A stretch of DNA of 64,000 nucleotides from Lepisosteus oculatus. Its lineage: Eukaryota > Chordata > Actinopteri > Semionotiformes > Lepisosteidae. The notes under the pieces were generated by a model. It saw only the letters and a list, made by a program, of their open reading frames with translations. It was not told where the DNA came from and made no database searches. The position numbers and the translations under genes were made by a program. Below, piece by piece: positions 20,176 to 56,560 of the stretch; the first letter of the stretch is position 1; the number at the start of each line of letters is the position of its first letter. Location of the stretch: contig NC_090698.1 in the NCBI RefSeq assembly GCF_040954835.1, positions 33,781,501 to 33,845,500 of the forward strand, written 5' to 3'.

Positions 20176-22700
20176 ACCATGAGCACAAACTATTTCCTTT
20201 AATGCAATACTCAGAAAAGACTCCACACATCCACCTTGATGTGTTCCATCGTGAAGGGCTGCAGTAAGGCAGCCATGGGTTTTTCATGGCTATGAAATTG
20301 GTACACTGATTTCTCTTCAGATGCCAGGGTCTGTAGCATCATTGTTAGCCTGCAAAAGAGAAAACCTCGAGGACACAAACATCACATGCTGTCACCACTC
20401 CTCCAGGATGGCACTATTTGGGAAAAATTAATGATGCGGAAAATGCATCATATTTAGAGACGCGTATTTAGGAGTGGAAACAGGAGATACAAACAAAACT
20501 AGAAAATGTCAAAGAAATGTGTGTCAATATTCAGTAGATTGATATTTTATAATTCAGGCCCAGTAAGGTAAATTAACTGTGACATCAAAGGGGGAAATGT
20601 TTTAATATGATAGTAGTGCTGCAGCAACGTAAAGGAGCTTCAGCAGTGATTGGTGTCCAGACACATCCCTCACTGACATCATCGTGAGTCTACAGGCACT
20701 CAAAAATCATCACCATTTTGTCAGGAGCTGAAAGAGTCACGGTTTACTAAATGCCACCCATGGCAGTACCGAGCCAGTTGTGTACTGCCACTTAAAGAAT
20801 CTCAGTCACACTTGACTAAGTGACATGACCCAGGCTTGAATTTGAGATGTCTGGATCATACACCTCAGGGTACAAACAGAGCAAGTACCTGGTTGTCTTG
20901 GGAGTCCCATTCTCAATCTAGATTAGTGACTGAGATTAAAAACTAGGAGCCTTACAAAAAAGTGACATACCAAAAGGTATCAGAAAATTATGCTCTTTGG
21001 ATTGGATCCCATTCAGCACTACTTACAAAAGGAAAGTGCAGAGATTTGTATGCTGCTATCTTCACAGGTATCATATCTACCAAACTGTAGCAATCCAGTA
21101 GCACAAGAATAACCAGGGAATTTCACAAGGCTTTATTTTTCAGAGGATGTTTATCACTTAACATCACACTACAAAGGCCGGCCTAAGCGGTAACAGCGTC
21201 AGACTCAGGCAGGGCCAGACAAGTGAAGAGTCAGCCACAGCAGGTTCCAAAATACAGATTTTACTAGGGAAATTGTCTGGCACAGAAAATAAAGCAGCCC
21301 AGTGGTTTACAAACAAAAGCCCAAAATAAGCTTAGCCTCTTACAAAGTCTTCACTCAAATCCTAACTAAAACATAAAATACATTGGCTTTTATAACTGTA
21401 GGAAGGTCCCCAGGATAGGCTGATTGGTTGACTGGATGATTAACCATGTATGGAGAACCCTTCAACATATGTACATTCTTATGCAAGTCAATCCACCAAT
21501 CACCATCTCTGGATACCACATGCAGCATGCTCCAGCACTGATTTCATTCAAGGCATGGCAGCACCTGGCCTGCCAAATTGATCAACAATTTCTGTATTCC
21601 TTTGTGCTTTATGCAGTACGTTGCACCATGTTATACAACATTAAAGATTTCACATGAAAGTGAAATGCAGAATGGCATGATTGGTTTAGATCTTTCAGGC
21701 CAATTACATGTGTAAACAAGAAAAAGCAAAATTGAGAATCTACTAATTTTTATTGTCATTTTTGATGATTTAAGTATCCACAGGGACAAAAGTAAATCTT
21801 TCTGTAAAGCCACATATGCCTTTCAAAACTTTTGGACTTTTCATACTTTACTTTCCTCTGCTTATAATATTCTTTTACATTTACAGAACTGATCAGAAGT
21901 TCAGAAACTCCTAAACAGTGTTAAAGTCATGATGCACAATGGTAAAAGATCTTGTCCCAGCATTTAAATTTCTGCTGTAATAAGAGCTACTGTTCCTGAC
22001 GGTGTGGCATCCTGAAGATGTCAAAGATCCAATGTGATGTACAAATGCTAAGTGACTGCAAAGAAAAAATACTGTAATTTTGAAGAGATGGAAATAAATA
22101 AATAATATGACACAGTGGACTTCTTTTTATTATAATTTTACAATTTTCTTATGTAAAGCGAGGCACGTTAACATCATATGTGCCATCAGCAAATTACATT
22201 TTAAAATATATATCTAAAATATCGCTCCTTTCTTTTTTACTGGGACTTATTTTCTAAATGCAAAAATTATTTTTCCTCTGCATAGCTTTTTTATAGCCTG
22301 TATTTTCTGCTTGTCATCCCAAAATCCTTCATACAGTATCCAGCAATAGCATCAGCGATGAAGGTGTTATATTAATGAACTTAATATGACTTATTTTCCT
22401 TTTTATTTAATGCATTATATATTTCAGCATTACATTCAATATATTTACATTAGATTTATTTCTATATAATATTGTTTATTCTGCATATGTATTAATTATT
22501 TTTATGATCTATATACGTATGTTAAATACATATATTTATAATTTCTGAAATGTACCACATCTTTGACTGTTCTGTTTGTATCCTGCATACTTGCAGGTCT
22601 TATGCCTTAGTAGATAAGTCAGGAGATCAGGCTCACGGGTCCAGTATGAAGGGTATCCACCACTCCAGGCTGATGTCTTCACACTAATTAGGCTGAATCA
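20176..22700. other. ERMP1-MLANA intergenic spacer
   Basis: This is the shared upstream region of two divergent genes. No gene is seen. A block at 21170-21650 has locally higher GC and may be a diverged repeat, but no boundaries were found. Confidence 0.4.
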
Positions 22701-22884
22701 ATGGTTATTAAGTCAGAAACTAAAACCCGTGATGGTCATGAGAACCCTTCCTCTCCTCCCCTTTTTTTCTTCTATGCACAAGATTAAGAGAGGGACGGGA
22801 TCAAGGGGATTCCACCCTGCCACTTTGCAAATTCTGTGGCATCGTCTTGATCATCAGGAGAGGCAGTTCTCAAATTTAATTTGG
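22700..22884 (+). promoter_or_regulatory. Possible MLANA first (noncoding) exon and promoter
   Basis: Melan-A genes start with a noncoding exon. A pyrimidine-rich stretch near 22750 and a good donor (TTTG|GTGAGT) at 22884-22885, 516 bp upstream of the start-codon exon, make this a candidate. A CATGTG E-box of the MITF type lies at 23051-23056. The assignment is speculative. Confidence 0.25.
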
Positions 22885-23400
22885 TGAGTTACTGTTTAGA
22901 ATTTTTCTGTTTAAATGACCATTAAATTTAATTGCAGCATAAACGAATAAAAAATGAGTAATCCAATTTTTGTTTTGTTTATTAAATAGAGATGTTTTAT
23001 GGCTGATTTATTTAATTTTGCTGAAAAATTAAAATGCACAGTTGGATGAGCATGTGAAGTCAGTAATTATGTGTGTAAATTCGTGTAAATTTATTTTTCT
23101 AATTATTACACGGCACATTTTAGCTTTGTTAACCAATTAACACTTCATTGCTTTTTAAAAATAGCCCCCTTGTCAATACTATACTTTTTATTGCTACAGT
23201 TGTGGAGAGATAGGGATGTAATAATTTTCTTTATTCCATTGTTGTTAAATAAGTTTTAAAAGAATAAATCAAAGTTTAAGTTAGGGTGCACAGTTTGCAT
23301 ATAGTATAGGTATTCTCCTGTTGCTTAAAAAAAACAATGCTACTTCTAATAATAATCGTCGTATACAACAAAATAATATAAATCTTTCCTCTCTCCCCAG

Positions 23401-23492
23401 GTGTGCCAAGGAGACAGTATGCCGCGAGGAGAATTCACTGTCCAGTTCTCAAGCAGAGGTACTGGAGGTGGATCTTATGTTCGAGCTGAAGA
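23401..23492 (+). CDS. MLANA: MLANA exon with start codon (CDS from 23419)
   Basis: The acceptor CTCTCCCCAG is at 23391-23400. The ATG at 23419 opens MPRGEF. The exon encodes 24 residues ending SYVRAE and a split Glu codon. The donor is GTTAGT, weaker than the usual GTRAGT, but it is the only GT that keeps the frame into the membrane exon. Confidence 0.85.
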
Positions 23493-26400
23493 GTTAGTAT
23501 ACATATATTTTATTCTTATGCTCTCTGTCCTCATGCTGTGTTAGGAATGTCCTATGAGTTTCAGCACATAATCTGAAGTGTTTGATAGAAAATAAACTTC
23601 ACAAATATAATCAATGCTGCGAACTTAACGTTTTTCAATCCAAAGTACAATGAAATGTGTATACTTTTAACTGCTGATTTTTTCATATATTTACTATTCT
23701 TTCATAATGAATGTTAGATGGACAAAGTCTCATAAGATATAAACCAAATGGTCCTACAGTTACAGAAGTATAAAAAAGAGCAATTATTTATTTTGTTTCT
23801 ATTATTAGGCTTCTACTTTGTATTATGATTTGCTTCTATCAGTACAGCTTAATAATACTATCAGTTAATTGTACTTTTGTTAAGCAATAATAATATTTTT
23901 ATTAAATATTAAATAATAATAACACTTGATTTGAATTCTGATTTATGTTTAAACTTCAAATAATATCACACTATTTTTTAGATGGCTTTTAGTCTTAATT
24001 TCAAACATACTGTATATTTTGCAGTATTTTGGTTGTGCAGGTAGTATTACACCTGTTTGGTAACTACAAGGTTTTAGTACTATCAATAAGTACCTGTGAA
24101 AATCATGAAATTCTGATAAAAATATGAACATAAACTGAATGTTTTAAATGAACTTTTGGAGACACTAGTGCACTTCAAAAGAGGACAGTGCAGGAAAATC
24201 AGAATTACTGCAAAACTATTTAGACATTCATTATTCATGACTATAGTATAATGATAGTAGTATGTCATCAATTGATGCCACAGAGTTCCAATTCCTGGCA
24301 GGGGAAAACAGTTTGCTGTTCATTGTAAGTATACTGATGGAAAAAAGAAACGCAACATTTCATCCACACTCTGGCCCTCCCGTCTGCATGGAATGGGCTG
24401 AAGAATGACTCATTCATGAAGAGGATCTGATGCCGCTGCTGACAAGTCCATCGCAGCCTCTGTCTGGCCCAAGCCAGTCGCGTGTGACATCTAGGAGGTG
24501 TGAGCAGAGGGCCTCTGACAGTTGCCTTGCTCTAAGGCCAGGAGCATGGAGCCTCACTGTCTTGTCACTGATGCAGGCATTGTGTCTGCTGGCAGTTTCA
24601 GCAGCAGTACAGGTGGCTGATCTGAAACGATCTCTCAGATGGACCAGTCTGATTTGTAGGTCCTGCTCTGGAATGGTCACTTGAGGGTGACCAGATCTTG
24701 GACGGTCATCTGTCCTGATGGTCTGCTGAAACCTTCTCTGTAGTTGGGACACAGTAGAGCGGTTTACTCCATAGTGTCTGGCAACGCTGGCACAAGGCAT
24801 GCTTGCCTGCAACATCCTAATGGCCCTCTCCCTTGCTTTTGGTGACATTTGAGGCGTTATGGAATGCACAGAAAACTGACTAAGTGTGGCCTTTCTCTTG
24901 CAGTGACCTAAGCTTTGAATTAAGGCCTTTTTAAAGGTGACCTGATCAGGCATTGTTCTGCCTGGACTTCGTTGAGTAAAAGTGCACCTAACGAGCTTTC
25001 ATGTGATTGACAAATTGCAATGCCTCACCCCACAAGCTGTACTGATGGTCAGAGGGCTTAAAACAAATTAACAACTTTTTGTGAAAATTATGTTAAGTTA
25101 TACATAAACTATAACTATAGTATTCTCATTCCAGAAAATTTTGCATTTCTTTTTTCCATCAGTATAGATCCAATTAGAAAATGTAGTGACAAGAATGCCT
25201 TGTAAGTGCATGTCTAGGATCTTAATTTAAAGGTACACATTATGCACTGTTGTTTGTCTCTAATCTGAGAACAGCTAATCTTTTATTTTCAGATTAGAAT
25301 GTAAAGCTCTTTTGTGCATACTTGCACTAAACTTGGGTCCATTTGGCAATGTGGAAACCAGGGTCCAGTGTTGGAACACACAGTAACTCTCACAACAATT
25401 AATTAGCTATTTAAACCCTGCAAAAGTAGCTTTTTGTTAAAATAATTCTAATTAAAATATTTTAACAGCATTAAAATAACTCATTAGAATAACAGTATAT
25501 TAAAGACTGATCCCATGCACTAACAATGTTATACTACTAGTTGTGAAAGAAACAAAATCTATAAAAACTTAGTATAGTAAGATTCTTAGAATAACCCAGA
25601 AAATGGATCATTTTCAATACACTGTAATGTCTGGAATGCAAATTGTATTAATTAAACATTGAGTGAATGGTCTTAATATTTAAACTAAGAACGTTTGTTG
25701 AATTAAAACAGTCAGCACACAACCATAGTCTTGAAGAGCTGCTTTTACCTCAGCAGAATTGAAAGAGTTGGTACCAATGAATCTACTCTGACAGTGTTTG
25801 TGGCAGATCTGTTTGCTTACAGTTCCGCTTTTATTTTTTTATAATCAACATTTACTGAAATAGTAATCAACTTCATGTTTTTTAAATCAGGGTTTCTATG
25901 CATTTCAGGGCGGCAGGGATAGCTTTGCTGGTCATCATTCTAGCAGCTCTGCTGATCATCGGATGTTGGTATTACAAGAGGAGACGTGGGTACAAAAGTA
26001 TCCGGGTGAGACACTCGCTCAAACCTGCAGGTTCCAGTTCTCCATGCCTGCACACAAAGCCCATTCAGCTAATTTTGAGACTTGTCAAAGAAATTTGTTT
26101 CCCCCGGATCTAATTTAGTTTTGCTGTAGAAAAGGGAGTGAACAATTATGCAGTATATATCTTCTCTTTCTTTACAGTTGTTGCGGACATCATTGTACTA
26201 ATTGGAAAAGGGTTAATACTTATGCAAGGCACTGCATATCATATACACTTGCAGGTTCACAAAGTATAAGTCTTACACTTGTAGACTCTGCTTAACAATT
26301 TGTGTCTAGTTTGATTAAGTGTATTTATTAACAGAAATTAATTACATGTGGTGGATTAATTATTAAGTGACTGAATTGCTCCTCTTTACAGAGTCAAGGA

Positions 26401-28031
26401 TTAGATCGCAGTTCTTTCAGATCTTTAATGAAGTCTGATCACTACAGTGAGGAAGGAGCATCTGCAGAGAACAAAGTTGTCCTAAGCGAGTTCCACAATC
26501 TCAACTCTGTGGTAAGAGATGTTGAATAAATGCATAAATGGGCAAAGTAGGGAACATATAGTGTGGTATTAAACATTTTTTCTGGTAGTTCAAGTACAGT
26601 AGGTAGCTGCATCACGAACAATTTCTAAGATTAAAAGTTAAGAACATTTCAAATATCTATATGACTGTTGTCAATACTTCAAACTAGACACAAACCCACT
26701 TTGTGAAGAGGTTGTAACTAAATGTGTAGCCTAATGACTGCAACTGAAATATGATAAAATATATAAAACAACCCTATGTACTGTACAGCTTGGTGAAGGA
26801 AAGAGAGGTGAAGAGTGTGTATATCTTATACTGTACATATACGTCAGTGAATGCAGGAAGTATGATACTGGAAAAAAAATCCCCTGAGCTGGTTGTGTGA
26901 TTTGTGTCACGTTGCCATGTCCAGTTGAGCTGGTATTGAAATCCCTCAGAGGTTACAAAGTCCTCCAACAGCTTGTAACTGACCTAAAACTAATGCACCG
27001 TTCTATGTAATGTAATGTATTTTGCTGTATTGAAAAGACCCCGTGAATAAACAAAACCTGCTTCTTTTTCCCCTTTTTTAAACTCAAGACTATGTGACTC
27101 CAGTCTGTTTTGGTTCTGTTTCAGGTTCCTAGTGCTCCTCCACCTTATGAGAAAATAGCTTCTGGACCTTCACCACCTCCGTACTCCGCGTGACAATGGA
27201 ATTACCACAGCCAGCAAAGTCAAAAACATGCCTAGACTAAACTTATCAGTATGAATTATCTTAACCTAATTTTCTTTCATCGTAGGTGTGCTTCACAGTT
27301 AAAATGTGCCTTTCCTTACTGGAGTACTACTTTGTTCATTGTATCTGACAGTTAAACAGATAAATGGATCATGGTATAGGATGAGATTTGTTTCTGTAGA
27401 AAACTAACAGAAATATTTGCAATTAACTTGACTGGTTATAATATTTTTTTAGTTTCAGAAGTTTCTGTTCACATAATTCATAGCTCATTTTATTTATCCA
27501 AAGTCTAACTTTCATGATTGTACAAACCATGCTTCTCATTATCAGCCAATGAGAAGGTCCATTGATTTGACTAGAAATTCCTATATTTTCCCAAAACCGA
27601 TACCCTCTGTGCAGTTCTATTGGGGAGATTTATTGTTTTTTAGTATACAGAACACACTTCAACTGAGAAAAAATATCTGCCTTCCTCTCCTTCATTAACA
27701 TCCATTCACATCTCCTGTCCAGTGACCCTCCTAGTTATTATCCAGAATTCACTCTGCCCAACTTTCAAAAGTAATTTTAATAGAAAAGGAGAAACAATAC
27801 ATTTGATGACCCTTTCTTCTTTGGCTAATTGTAAAAGATACAGTATCAGATGTGGTAATTGATATTATAATATGGTCATGTTCCTTGCCCTTATGGAAGG
27901 AGAACAGCTGTTACAGTGGTTTAACTTTCCTCAAAGTTTTGGAATAATAATAATGTGGCAGTCATTCTTTATTTTATTAGTCATTCTCTCTGTTTTTACT
28001 AGGAAGTAAAATTATAGTAATACACAATAAA
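23401..28031 (+). CDS. MLANA: MLANA, melan-A (MART-1) melanosome membrane protein; coding 23419-27193 over four exons
   Basis: The coding exons are 23419-23492, 25909-26005, 26392-26511 and 27125-27193 (360 nt, 119 residues; human is 118). The span given runs from the first visible acceptor to the likely poly(A) signal. MLANA is a pigment-cell protein of melanosomes and the trans-Golgi that helps PMEL maturation. The protein has a short N-tail (residues 1-25), one membrane helix (AAGIALLVIILAALLIIGCW, about 26-45), a basic stop-transfer stretch (YYKRRRGYK) and a cytosolic tail ending in two PPxY motifs (PPPYEK and PPPYS), the type bound by WW-domain proteins. ERMP1 and KIAA2026 on either side match the mammalian order, which strongly supports the call. 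A 5' noncoding exon is expected upstream. Confidence 0.93.
24332..25164 (-). mobile_element. Internally deleted Tc1-like transposon in MLANA intron
   Basis: The ends TACTGATGGAAAAAAGAAA and its inverse are flanked by TA at 24330-24331 and 25165-25166. The minus strand keeps an open transposase N-half from 24953: an HTH part (MSPKARERAIRMLQ and SVARHYGVNRSTVSQLQRRF) then RTDDRPRSGHP. It then jumps to the start of the catalytic domain, where the first Asp is Asn (ILFMNES). The rest of the catalytic domain is deleted, leaving 833 bp. It cannot move itself. Confidence 0.8.
25909..26005 (+). CDS. MLANA: MLANA membrane-helix exon
   Basis: It follows CATTTCAG and ends CGG|GTGAGA. It encodes EAAGIALLVIILAALLIIG, CWYYKRRRGYKSIR. 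This is the hydrophobic helix and basic anchor that define the family. It is 97 nt, phase 2 to 0. Confidence 0.93.
26130..26235. repeat. Tc1-like terminal repeat relic
   Basis: Ends in AATACTTATGCAAGGCACTG, the wording of a Tc1 inverted terminal repeat. No partner end was found. It lies in an MLANA intron. Confidence 0.35.
26392..26511 (+). CDS. MLANA: MLANA cytosolic tail exon
   Basis: It lies between TTTACAG and GTG|GTAAGA, 40 codons in phase 0. It encodes SQGLDRSSFRSLMKSDHYSE followed by an acidic stretch and NKVVLSEFHNLNSV. It is less conserved than the helix and is supported by clean splice sites and frame. Confidence 0.88.
27125..27193 (+). CDS. MLANA: MLANA last coding exon
   Basis: It follows GTTTCAG and encodes VPSAPPPYEKIASGPSPPPY then SA and TGA. 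The twin PPxY motifs match the end of melan-A in other vertebrates. Confidence 0.92.
   Translation, partial: VPSAPPPYEKIASGPSPPPYSA
27194..28031 (+). other. MLANA: MLANA 3' UTR with candidate poly(A) signal
   Basis: This is AT-rich noncoding sequence after the stop. A consensus AATAAA lies at 28026-28031 and is the first good one downstream on this strand. The true cleavage site cannot be fixed without transcripts. Confidence 0.5.
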
Positions 28032-31000
28032 ACTACACATAAAGGAGGCTTAAGCATTCGTATGAATATTTATCATCCTTCCCCCCCCCCAAAAACAAAT
28101 CTAGAAGAAAATGCTTTCCTTTCATTTTTTGTACGCCTTTCTCATCAAAATAACAGATGTATATACAGTTAACATCAGTTAACATCTTAAGTAATTTATT
28201 GCCATCTATTTTTGTTCGGTCTACAACCTGGTTCTGGGAAACCAATGTCTCTTAATGGTTTTTGTTTCAGCATAAATAACACAGACTAACCGATTTCAAT
28301 TTTCTTCCTGAGACATGTTTCTAAATTAGTTTCATGATTTTTAAAAAACAATCTCTTTCAGAATGTTAGTGACAGAAAGTGGGAGCGGCTGATACATTGT
28401 CTTTCTCATCTGGATCTATGTCTGACTGTTCTCTCAATAGGTGATATGCTGAGGTGAACAGGTTGAGAACAAGTTGTATAAAGTTCTGCAATGCAAAATT
28501 ATTGAACACCATTAATCTTTGAAACCTGTTTTTTGTAAAAATAGGTAAACAAAAGTCAAAGTAAGCAAGTTGATCAATTATAGGTACCAATTGGTACAAG
28601 AGATTATCAACTCAGCTGAACTGAAGACCTGCAGATAGGGGTATCCCAAGACCAGGGTTGGAAACCACTGATGTGGGGGGAAACATTAAACATATTCTGA
28701 ACTAAAGTATGTCTCTCTTTAGGATGATCATGTTTTAAAACTCACAAGTTACCTTCCTGAGAAAGTGCCGATCAAGGAGCGTGCACTCATTTAAAGGTCG
28801 CAGTAGGCAAAAAGCTTTCTAACCAATTTTAGTCAATGGTGTAATCAGGGTATTGCATTCATTTAACTTCTATACATTTTGCCTCTTTCAATGTTAGAAG
28901 CATGTCGTCAAGATCTCAGAAAAAAATTAAAAAGTGATTACATTTTATTACGGAGTTGTCCCACAGTAAACTGTAGTTCAGTTAGTGCATTGCTTTAAAA
29001 GCTAAAGCATTGGAATCACCTACCAAAAGAAGCCATTTTTATCAGATTGCTTTTTAGCATCAATAAGCTCTCAAATCTCTTTTTCAATTTGCTACTTCTT
29101 ACAGTAATAACTATTAAGCACAAATACTAGTTTCATTTCATTTATGTGCTAAATAAGTGTTTCTTTTTGTGTTGCTGAAGTGTTTTGTGACAATCCATTA
29201 ATCTGCATTTTCGTTTTTGTACTATCTGTGCAAAATAGGACCTTTAAAGAATTGTACTCACCAGCTCTGTATACAAAGAATGTTCTCTTTATTTCCATGC
29301 AGAGAATTCTGCAATTTCCTAAACAATGCAATGGTCCAAAATATCTAATAAAATACTTTAAAAAAATCTATACATTATGTAAACAGAAAACATAAATAAC
29401 ACCTTACAATTCCATACATATGTTCAGTAGGGCGGGTTCAAACAAATATTTACAAGTTCAGCATCTTCCAACTTCATTTCTTATGTATGAATGTTGGCAA
29501 TTATTCAAATGAAACAAAATACTGGACAACTGTTTTCGGAAAAATGACAAATAAGTGAAACCTTTGTCGCTGTTGATCTCAATATACAAAAAAAACCTTA
29601 TTTCAGACTTACAGAAAATCCACAGACCAGCCATTTCACAGCCCACAATTAGTATTATGCTTGAATTTTTTTTAAGGTTATTTAACGTAAACAAGTCTAT
29701 GACTATTACTAACCCTGGTCTGTGAGCTAAGAGTTTAACAAAGATGACTGTACCATTTCAGAGAAAAAAAATAAGTTTTATATTTGCTTTTTTTTTCCCT
29801 AAAGGTGCACTTGGCATCACAATCCCACAATGAATACTGATACTGAGAAACAGCTGATACATTTCAGGGTGACTTTACCTTCATCCTTTGTTTCATCATG
29901 GACCTTTGATCTTACACTGGATCATCACATCTGCAAATTCTAAGTCAGATGGCTACCACTCTCATTTTTCTTTCCTTCAGATCTTGTATTAACTACTTCT
30001 AATATCCACCTTGCAACACCTGACTAAAAGCAATGAGGAAGAAGGGAGGGGTAGTCTTGTTTTAATCAAGAGTTTTACTAACAAGATAGTAAAAAAAAGT
30101 ACAATGTTAAGGGACAAAGAAATATTGTAAATTGGTATGATCAATTATGGTAGTTGGTGGTATTAACACATTTTAATAGCCTTTCAGAACCTCAGTTTAT
30201 TCTTAAATGAATAAATGAAGAACACATGACATGAACCTGTGTGTTGTAAACATCTTCACTCATTTTCTCTGGTGAACTAAGCCTTTTATAAAGCTCTTGT
30301 TTTCCAGAACACAGTTCTGATGACAGAAACTGTTACCTCACTTTCACACACATCTGCTACAGACTGTATAATCACACAGTAACTGACAAACTGACCTTGT
30401 GTTTACTAGAGTAAGCTAATAGAAACCTGCAAGAGATGCTACACGTCCAATCAAAAGACAGCGTGCTGAAGCTTTGCACAGCTGACACTTAAGAACTGAT
30501 GGTGTTGTTGCCTGGGCAAATAAACTTCCGAGGAGGATCTCTTTTAAATCTAAACGATTCATTAATTCATAATTGATTCCAAAACTGTTAATATCAAAAT
30601 TTGTCTACAATTTTACATAGAAACGTAACCGTGCAGTAGCAATATAACCAGTGGTAAAGGGTGAAGTGAACAGAAGACCCATTTATAAATAAATGTATAC
30701 AACTCTTGATAAAACAATACTCCTTGACCTGTTTTTTTAATATGGGGGTGTGGTTATGAATGTAGAGCATGTCAGCTAGGGTGGAATGTGGGCTTCTACA
30801 GTTGTAACTACCTTACTCTGTTACTGGGTAATCTAGGTGTCTCAAAGACTGTCGATTTACAGATTTAAGAAATAGAACAATGAGATTTTGTTCAAAAACA
30901 ATTTCATTGTTCTGTTAAGATTAATTTAAGTCTTAGGCGTTTCTTTGCATCCCTGTCTGTTGTAACAACAAGCCTGTTTGGGGTAGGAAAGTAAAAGTAA

Positions 31001-31945
31001 TTCAATTTTTTTCAATTTCCAGTACTGCAAAGGGTCATTATTAATATACTGCCTTGTGTGAACCGTTCTAACCGTGTAAATGTAAGCATTTTCTTTGTAG
31101 AAATTAACAAATGACTTTCATTTCGGGATGAAAAACTATCTTTCACTTGCAAACAGTGATAAAAAGTGATAGCTTAAACAGCCTTGAATATGTAAAAGGT
31201 AGAAATAGACAGTTTGTCCTCTTAGCACTTAGCATCACTGATGCATTTCTGGGAGCACTGCTGTCATAAATCCACCACACATCTGTCAAAAACATATAAT
31301 TCCAGACTGGCATCAAACATATTAGTGTGTATATATATATAAACATACATACAGTCCTCTTTTCACTTACAACCAAGCCTAGGGCAGAGCATTGAAACTT
31401 GTGAGAATGGAGACGGTACTATACAGAATGCTGCTTATAGGGAGTCTACTGTTCACAAATGTGAAAACAATCAGAGGAAATCCTGGTCATATGGGAAGGT
31501 GATACTATAAACAGAGGCAGCATGAAAAGAAGATAACTATGTTTACTTTAGTCACCCACTGAAAAGTCTTAGGAAAGTGGCTCCAATGCCTGGATATGCA
31601 ATTCCATGGAGTTCTTATCCTTAGAAGGTTATTGTTTACACAGCTAGGGAAAGCAAATTATCCAAAAGTACCTTCAGGGGGAAAGATGTTCCAGGTTAAT
31701 GTATTTTTGTTGAACATATTGATAATTCACTTTATGGAAAGTGAATTCCATTTTGTGTATTCAAGGGTATTGTCCATTCTAGTATATAAACATGTAATAT
31801 ATGCTTTAACTGGCTTTGCAGAGTCACAGCCTGTGGCACCATTTGCTATCGTCAGTGATAGCAAGTCTTGATTGCCACATTTGTAGGTTGTTTTCCATTT
31901 AGTTTTTGCCAAACTGTAACAATATAATTCAGAGGGATTTCACAT
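28032..31945. other. MLANA-KIAA2026 convergent intergenic spacer
   Basis: No coding sequence recognised. Contains a run of ten C at 28081-28090, a piece of a dispersed repeat at about 28600-28675 (shared with 53.57 and 54.05 kb) and a short TA run near 31328. Parts may be long 3' UTR of either gene. Confidence 0.4.
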
Positions 31946-31951
31946 TTTATT
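31946..31951 (-). promoter_or_regulatory. Candidate poly(A) signal of KIAA2026
   Basis: AATAAA on the minus strand (TTTATT on plus) about 155 bp after the stop codon. Other AATAAA sites lie further downstream, so the real 3' end may be longer. Confidence 0.35.
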
Positions 31952-32106
31952 TCCATATTGAAATACCGCATTTTGTGTCAGGAAAATGCCGCGTACTGGT
32001 ATACAGCACATCCAAACTGAACTGCTTGAGCAGGCAGAATTTCGTATGTTATGAAATAACATCTGGACTACTTTCATCCAGTACTCTAGCGCACCGCCTT
32101 ATAGTC

Positions 32107-56095
<23,989 letters not shown>

Positions 56096-56560
56096 GACAT
56101 TCGGGGAGAAGGATAACCGGATTCCTGGCTAATTTCTTTTTTTACAGATTGCAGACTTCTAAAAAACTATCTGATACCTCCAACTATAACCTTACCTACA
56201 GCTCTACTAACCCTAGACAAGTGCCTTACACGGGAGCAATAAGCGCTCCGAAACCGGTACTTAGTAAATCTGTTTTGTCCATCACTTCTACTTACACTAA
56301 GTTAATGTGTATTGTATATCATTTAAAAATCCCAGACTAACAAATACTATGATAACTATCAATCACGTCTACCGAATGTCACCTTTTTTTTGCAAGCCAA
56401 CAGTTAGCAAAATAATTGACTTGTTTAGACCGCTCCCCCCTCTGCAAGCTGAGCAACGTTTCAGCGCCGAGCCGACCTGTGTCCTGCCGCTCTGACGTCA
56501 AGGCCCTGTGACACAGGTTACAACAAGCCTCCATCGGTGTGTTTAGATGGTCTCTCTATA
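56096..56560 (-). promoter_or_regulatory. KIAA2026 5' UTR and promoter region with CRE
   Basis: This is the segment directly upstream of the start codon. It is locally richer in GC and CpG than its surroundings, and a perfect palindromic cAMP response element (TGACGTCA) lies at 56493-56500, about 400 bp upstream of the ATG. The transcription start cannot be placed by eye. Confidence 0.55.

Noticed and set aside
21170..21660. A second LTR
   Set aside because: Composition is somewhat LTR-like but no TG...CA ends or target duplication could be found.
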